Shown here one piece after another: positions 35,088 through 37,736 of a DNA stretch of 37,736 nucleotides. Each line of letters begins with the position of its first letter. The first letter of the stretch is position 1. Under the pieces are notes generated by a model. It did not search any database. It was not told the DNA's origin and saw only the letters and a program-made list of their open reading frames with translations. The position numbers and the translations under genes were made by a program. Source of the stretch: a bacterium (lineage in GTDB: Bacteria > Acidobacteriota > HRBIN11 > JAKEFK01). The stretch is taken from the NCBI GenBank assembly GCA_022616075.1, contig JAKEFK010000228.1, positions 1 through 37,736 of the forward strand, in the 5' to 3' direction.

Positions 35088-36341
35088 ATGGATAAAATTC
35101 GCATAGCCGGCGGACGGCCGCTTTCAGGAGAAGTCTCGATTTCCGGAGCCAAGAACAGCGCTTTGCCTTGCATTGCCGCGGCGTTGCTGACTTCGGACAC
35201 AGTGCATCTGGATAACGTCCCCCGGCTCGTCAAAGATGTCGCAACGATGCGTCTGCTACTGGAACACCTTGGTTGCGACACGATGTGGGAAGGGAATCGC
35301 CTTTCCATTCAAGCTCGCAATGTCGATTTGTTTGAAGCTCCCTACGACATGGTGAAAACAATGCGGGCATCCGTCCTGGTGCTAGGACCTCTCGTGGCGC
35401 GTTTCGGAAAAGCGGTTGTTTCCATGCCGGGAGGATGCGCAATCGGAGCGCGTCCGATAGATTTGCATCTAGCAGGACTCGAAGCGCTCGGTGCCCGGAT
35501 CCGAATTGAGCACGGTTATGTGCTTGCAAGCGCGCCGAAACTGATCGGCGCGCGCTACAGGTTTGCAAACGTAACGGTAACCGGCACGGAAAACCTTCTG
35601 CTGGCTGCAAGCCTCGCGGAAGGGGAGACAATTCTGGAAAACTGCGCCATGGAGCCGGAAGTCGAAGATGTGATCCGGCTCGCTCGCAGCATGGGAGCTC
35701 AAATCGAAGGGGATAATACCGACACGCTGCGGATTCGTGGCGTACCGGCCTTGCATGGAACCACACACAGCGTAATTCCCGATCGCATAGAAACTGGAAC
35801 ATTCTTGATGGCCGGCGCAATGACCGGTGGCCAGATCACGGTGAAACGATGCATGCCCCAACATCTTGCTGCGGCAATTGAAAAACTCCGTCAAAATGGT
35901 TGCAGCATTGACACCGGTGAAGATTGGATCACAATCGAGGCACCCTCACAGTTGCAACCCTCCGATGTGGAGACGCATCCCTATCCGTATTTCCCAACCG
36001 ATTTGCAAGCTCAGTACATGGCATTAATGACACAGGCCGAAGGGACAACGAATATCTATGAGAACATCTTTGAAAACAGATTCATGCATGTTGCTGAGCT
36101 GCGACGTATGGGCGCGCATATTATCGTGCAGGGACATGTGGCTCATGTGCATGGAAAGACACCGTTATCCGGCGCCAGTGTAATGGCAACGGATCTACGC
36201 GCGAGCGCCTGTTTACTCATTGCCGGTCTGGTCGCTGAAGGTGTAACGATGCTGCAGCGCGTGTATCATATTGATCGCGGTTATGAGCGAATTGAGGAAA
36301 AGTTGCGAGGCCTTGGCGCTGATGTGGAAAGAATCTCTTGA
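35088..36341 (+). CDS. murA: UDP-N-acetylglucosamine 1-carboxyvinyltransferase
   Basis: 417 aa, the family length. Lys22 and Asn23 of the PEP/UDP-GlcNAc site (GAKNSALP) are present, and so is the catalytic Cys117 ([11 protein letters not shown]), so the enzyme should be fosfomycin-sensitive (Asp at this position gives resistance). [14 protein letters not shown] is the later substrate-binding segment. It transfers enolpyruvate to UDP-GlcNAc, the first committed step of peptidoglycan synthesis. In many bacteria murA follows prmC directly; here about 8 kb of mostly minus-strand genes lie between. No Shine-Dalgarno of strength; translational coupling with the hydrolase is likely. Confidence 0.96.
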   Translation: MDKIRIAGGRPLSGEVSISGAKNSALPCIAAALLTSDTVHLDNVPRLVKDVATMRLLLEHLGCDTMWEGNRLSIQARNVDLFEAPYDMVKTMRASVLVLGPLVARFGKAVVSMPGGCAIGARPIDLHLAGLEALGARIRIEHGYVLASAPKLIGARYRFANVTVTGTENLLLAASLAEGETILENCAMEPEVEDVIRLARSMGAQIEGDNTDTLRIRGVPALHGTTHSVIPDRIETGTFLMAGAMTGGQITVKRCMPQHLAAAIEKLRQNGCSIDTGEDWITIEAPSQLQPSDVETHPYPYFPTDLQAQYMALMTQAEGTTNIYENIFENRFMHVAELRRMGAHIIVQGHVAHVHGKTPLSGASVMATDLRASACLLIAGLVAEGVTMLQRVYHIDRGYERIEEKLRGLGADVERIS

Positions 36342-36350
36342 TTTTGAATC

Positions 36351-36417
36351 AGAAGGACGCGAAGAACGCAAAGATAAAACAATTCCTTTCTTTGCGCGCT
36401 TTGCGTTCTTCTGTTCA
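36351..36417. repeat. Diverged CAGAGAACGC-family palindrome before the HIT gene
   Basis: The left arm AGAAGGACGCGAAGAACGCA (36351-36370) and the right arm ending TTTGCGTTCTTCTGTTC (36417) pair imperfectly. The word is GAAGAACGCAAAG rather than GCAGAGAACGC, so this is a variant of the family or a convergent look-alike. Like the others it lies shortly upstream of a start codon (36447). Confidence 0.55.
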
Positions 36418-36446
36418 AAAAACTGTGCTAATCTTTCTGAGGAACA

Positions 36447-36794
36447 ATGATGGAAAATTGTATTTTTTGTAAAGTCGCAAATCGTTCCGTGCCATCAAAG
36501 ATAGTGTTTGAAAACGACAACGTTGTAGCTTTTGAAGATTTAAATCCACAAGCACCAACACACATTCTCGTTGTTCCTAAAAAGCACATAGGAACTCTGA
36601 ACGATGCTACACAAGAAGATGCGCAGCTTCTAGGCGAAATCATTCTGAGCGCAACAGCTATTGCAAAGGACCGGCACATCAGCGGATCCGGCTACCGCCT
36701 TGTTTGCAATACGAATCCGGGAGCCGGTCAGTCTGTCTTCCATATTCATATTCATCTGCTTGGTGGTAGAACTCTTGCCTGGCCGCCGGGATGA
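36447..36794 (+). CDS. HIT-family nucleotide hydrolase
   Basis: 115 aa (or 114 from the second ATG at 36450), with GAGGAA (36439-36444) upstream. The histidine triad is HIHIHLLGGR near the C-terminus, and the N-terminal CIFCKV with the usual IVFENDNVVAFEDLNPQAP follows the HINT/HIT pattern. It resembles Hinge/HinT-type purine nucleoside phosphoramidases. Family members hydrolyse AMP-linked phosphoramidates in the cytoplasm. Compact and intact. It is separated from murA by a palindromic repeat and from the Nudix gene by a second, unrelated one. Confidence 0.93.
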   Translation: MMENCIFCKVANRSVPSKIVFENDNVVAFEDLNPQAPTHILVVPKKHIGTLNDATQEDAQLLGEIILSATAIAKDRHISGSGYRLVCNTNPGAGQSVFHIHIHLLGGRTLAWPPG

Positions 36795-36804
36795 GGAGCG
36801 CCAG

Positions 36805-36870
36805 AGTAATGAGTAATGAGCAATGAGACTGAACGGGAGACTCATTACTCATTGTTCATGACTCATTACT
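36805..36870. repeat. Intergenic dyad built of TGAGTAA words
   Basis: The left arm AGTAATGAGTAATGAGCAAT (36805-36824, then GAGACT) and the right arm (36838-36870, ending ACTCATTACT) are complementary, with one extra word in the right arm. The word TGAGTAA or TGAGCAA repeats three times on the left. It spans nearly the whole gap between HIT and Nudix genes and ends four bases before the Nudix ATG. Confidence 0.7.
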
Positions 36871-36874
36871 GAAT

Positions 36875-37264
36875 ATGCTGATTGTGGTGGGGGGATTGAT
36901 CTACCGGGATGGGAAACTTCTCATTGCACAACGTCCACCAGGCAAACATGGCGCTTTGAAGTGGGAATTTCCGGGCGGCAAACTGGAAGCAGAAGAAGAT
37001 CCACGCGATTGCCTGGTTCGTGAAGTCAAAGAAGAGCTGGATGTGGACATTGCGGTTGAACGGATAGCGGAGGTTGTCTATCACCGCTATCCTGATCGCG
37101 CGGTATTGCTGCTCTTTTACGTTTGTCGCTACCGGAGAGGGGAAGCGCGCGCAATCGATTGTGCTGACTTTGCCTGGGTCGAACCCTCTCGTCTGACCAC
37201 TTACGACTTCCTTGCAGCCGATTTAGATCTGATCAGGCAACTCTCCTCCGGCAAGACCTTTTAA
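36875..37264 (+). CDS. Nudix hydrolase, MutT-like
   Basis: 129 aa. The Nudix box is GGKLEAEEDPRDCLVREV followed by KEEL, matching Gx5Ex7REUxEExGU except that the position of the late Gly is Asp (KEELDVDI). The preceding WEFPGG and the RPPGKHGALKW segment match MutT-type 8-oxo-dGTP diphosphatases that clean the nucleotide pool. Other Nudix substrates are possible. The ATG at 36875 has no ribosome-binding site because the repeat occupies the upstream sequence. No other in-frame start lies upstream before a stop. Confidence 0.88.
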   Translation: MLIVVGGLIYRDGKLLIAQRPPGKHGALKWEFPGGKLEAEEDPRDCLVREVKEELDVDIAVERIAEVVYHRYPDRAVLLLFYVCRYRRGEARAIDCADFAWVEPSRLTTYDFLAADLDLIRQLSSGKTF

Positions 37265-37288
37265 GAAAGTGCCATTACTGAAAGTAAG

Positions 37289-37666
37289 TTAGGCTACCTT
37301 CTTTGCTTTTTCAATTTCCTGTTTGACCCAGGCAATCTTTAGTTGTTTCATTTCTTGAACAGATAACTTCTTGCTCGGTTTTTGTGTCTGTTTAAACTGG
37401 CGATTGATCGTTCCAGTCGTTGTGTTTCGGAGACGCGCAAGGTCCACCAGCAATTGAAAAAGAGATCCTCGCGCGGGCTTAGGCATTTTCTTTTTTCCTG
37501 ATTTTTTTCCGGCTCCGGATTCGCTTTCAAATAAAACTTTGAACTGGGCTTTACAGTTTGGACACTGAAGACTTCCGGCATTCAGTCCGAGATCCTTCGT
37601 TAGTGCTTTTACAAATTCAGCGTAGAGCCGGGAATCTGATTTCTTGAGTAGTTCTAAGGGATTCAT
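37289..37666 (-). CDS. Small basic protein with one CPNC zinc-knuckle half, function unknown
   Basis: 125 aa on the minus strand, with GAGGAGGAA well spaced before the ATG. The sequence is Lys-rich. A CPNC pair (Cys35, Cys38) with no second pair in the chain suggests either a dimeric zinc site or a lost one. The mid segment KKSGKKKMPKPAR is basic and disordered-like, and the C-terminal half is helical (LSVQEMKQLKIAWVKQEIEK). It has no signal peptide. I do not recognise a family; nucleic-acid binding would be consistent with the charge but is a guess. Convergent with the Nudix gene. Confidence 0.65.
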   Translation of the reverse strand: MNPLELLKKSDSRLYAEFVKALTKDLGLNAGSLQCPNCKAQFKVLFESESGAGKKSGKKKMPKPARGSLFQLLVDLARLRNTTTGTINRQFKQTQKPSKKLSVQEMKQLKIAWVKQEIEKAKKVA

Positions 37667-37736
37667 TGTGTTTTGTTCCTCCTCGTGCGGGCACTTATTT
37701 TACCAGAAACTAACACCAATTGATAATTAGTACCCC

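Overview
The window looks like chromosome from a diderm, didactyl-style heterotrophic bacterium of moderate GC, most plausibly Acidobacteriota or a neighbouring environmental phylum. This is inferred from the myxobacterial/acidobacterial type of Ser/Thr kinase (HRDVSPQN catalytic loop), a TonB C-terminal domain, a secreted gluzincin with fibronectin III and Ig-like tails, and the gene orders tig-clpP-clpX-lon-ysxC and rho-rpmE-prfA-prmC-murA. No rRNA, tRNA, CRISPR array, integrase or transposase gene was seen.

Layout. 1-4021: 3' end of a probable GH57-type protein, then a large one-protein signalling chain (pseudo-receiver, Ser/Thr kinase, membrane helix, TonB domain) and a small coiled-coil protein. 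4147-6351: accD and folC. 6400-10976: a tight run of NfeD/ClpP-class protease, slipin, a GAF-GGDEF protein with a degenerate receiver, and a DUF4388 (PATAN) protein. 11128-14066: a Mit_KHE1-like membrane protein, pyruvoyl-dependent arginine decarboxylase and, on the minus strand, purB. 14567-20886: tig, clpP, clpX, lon, ysxC, a protein folding and quality-control block with readable sigma70-like promoters. 20955-23685: rho, rpmE, prfA. 23742-26160: a broken M23 peptidase, a small exported protein and a multiply frameshifted TPR gene. 26182-27039: prmC. 27054-34039: an accessory block on the minus strand (SRPBCC/SnoaL fusion, receiver-PAS-GGDEF-EAL protein, secreted metallopeptidase). 34150-37264: alpha/beta hydrolase, murA, HIT and Nudix proteins. 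37289-37666: a small zinc-knuckle protein.

How it fits together. Most genes are housekeeping: translation termination (prfA with its modifying enzyme prmC, rpmE), transcription termination (rho), proteostasis (tig, clpXP, lon), fatty acid, folate, purine and peptidoglycan precursor synthesis. The accessory content is signalling: two cyclic-di-GMP proteins, the PATAN protein and the kinase-TonB fusion. Two of the three receiver domains in the window have lost the phospho-accepting Asp.

The most unusual large-scale feature is in the gaps. Nearly every intergenic space of more than about 50 bases holds an imperfect palindrome made of short repeated words. The words differ from gap to gap, but the architecture is the same. 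One family (ACCGCAGAG...CTCTGCGGT) recurs in at least four places, directly in front of start codons. A separate nested inverted repeat of about 210 bp supplies the stop codon of purB. All functional statements come from reading the sequence; no database search was run.
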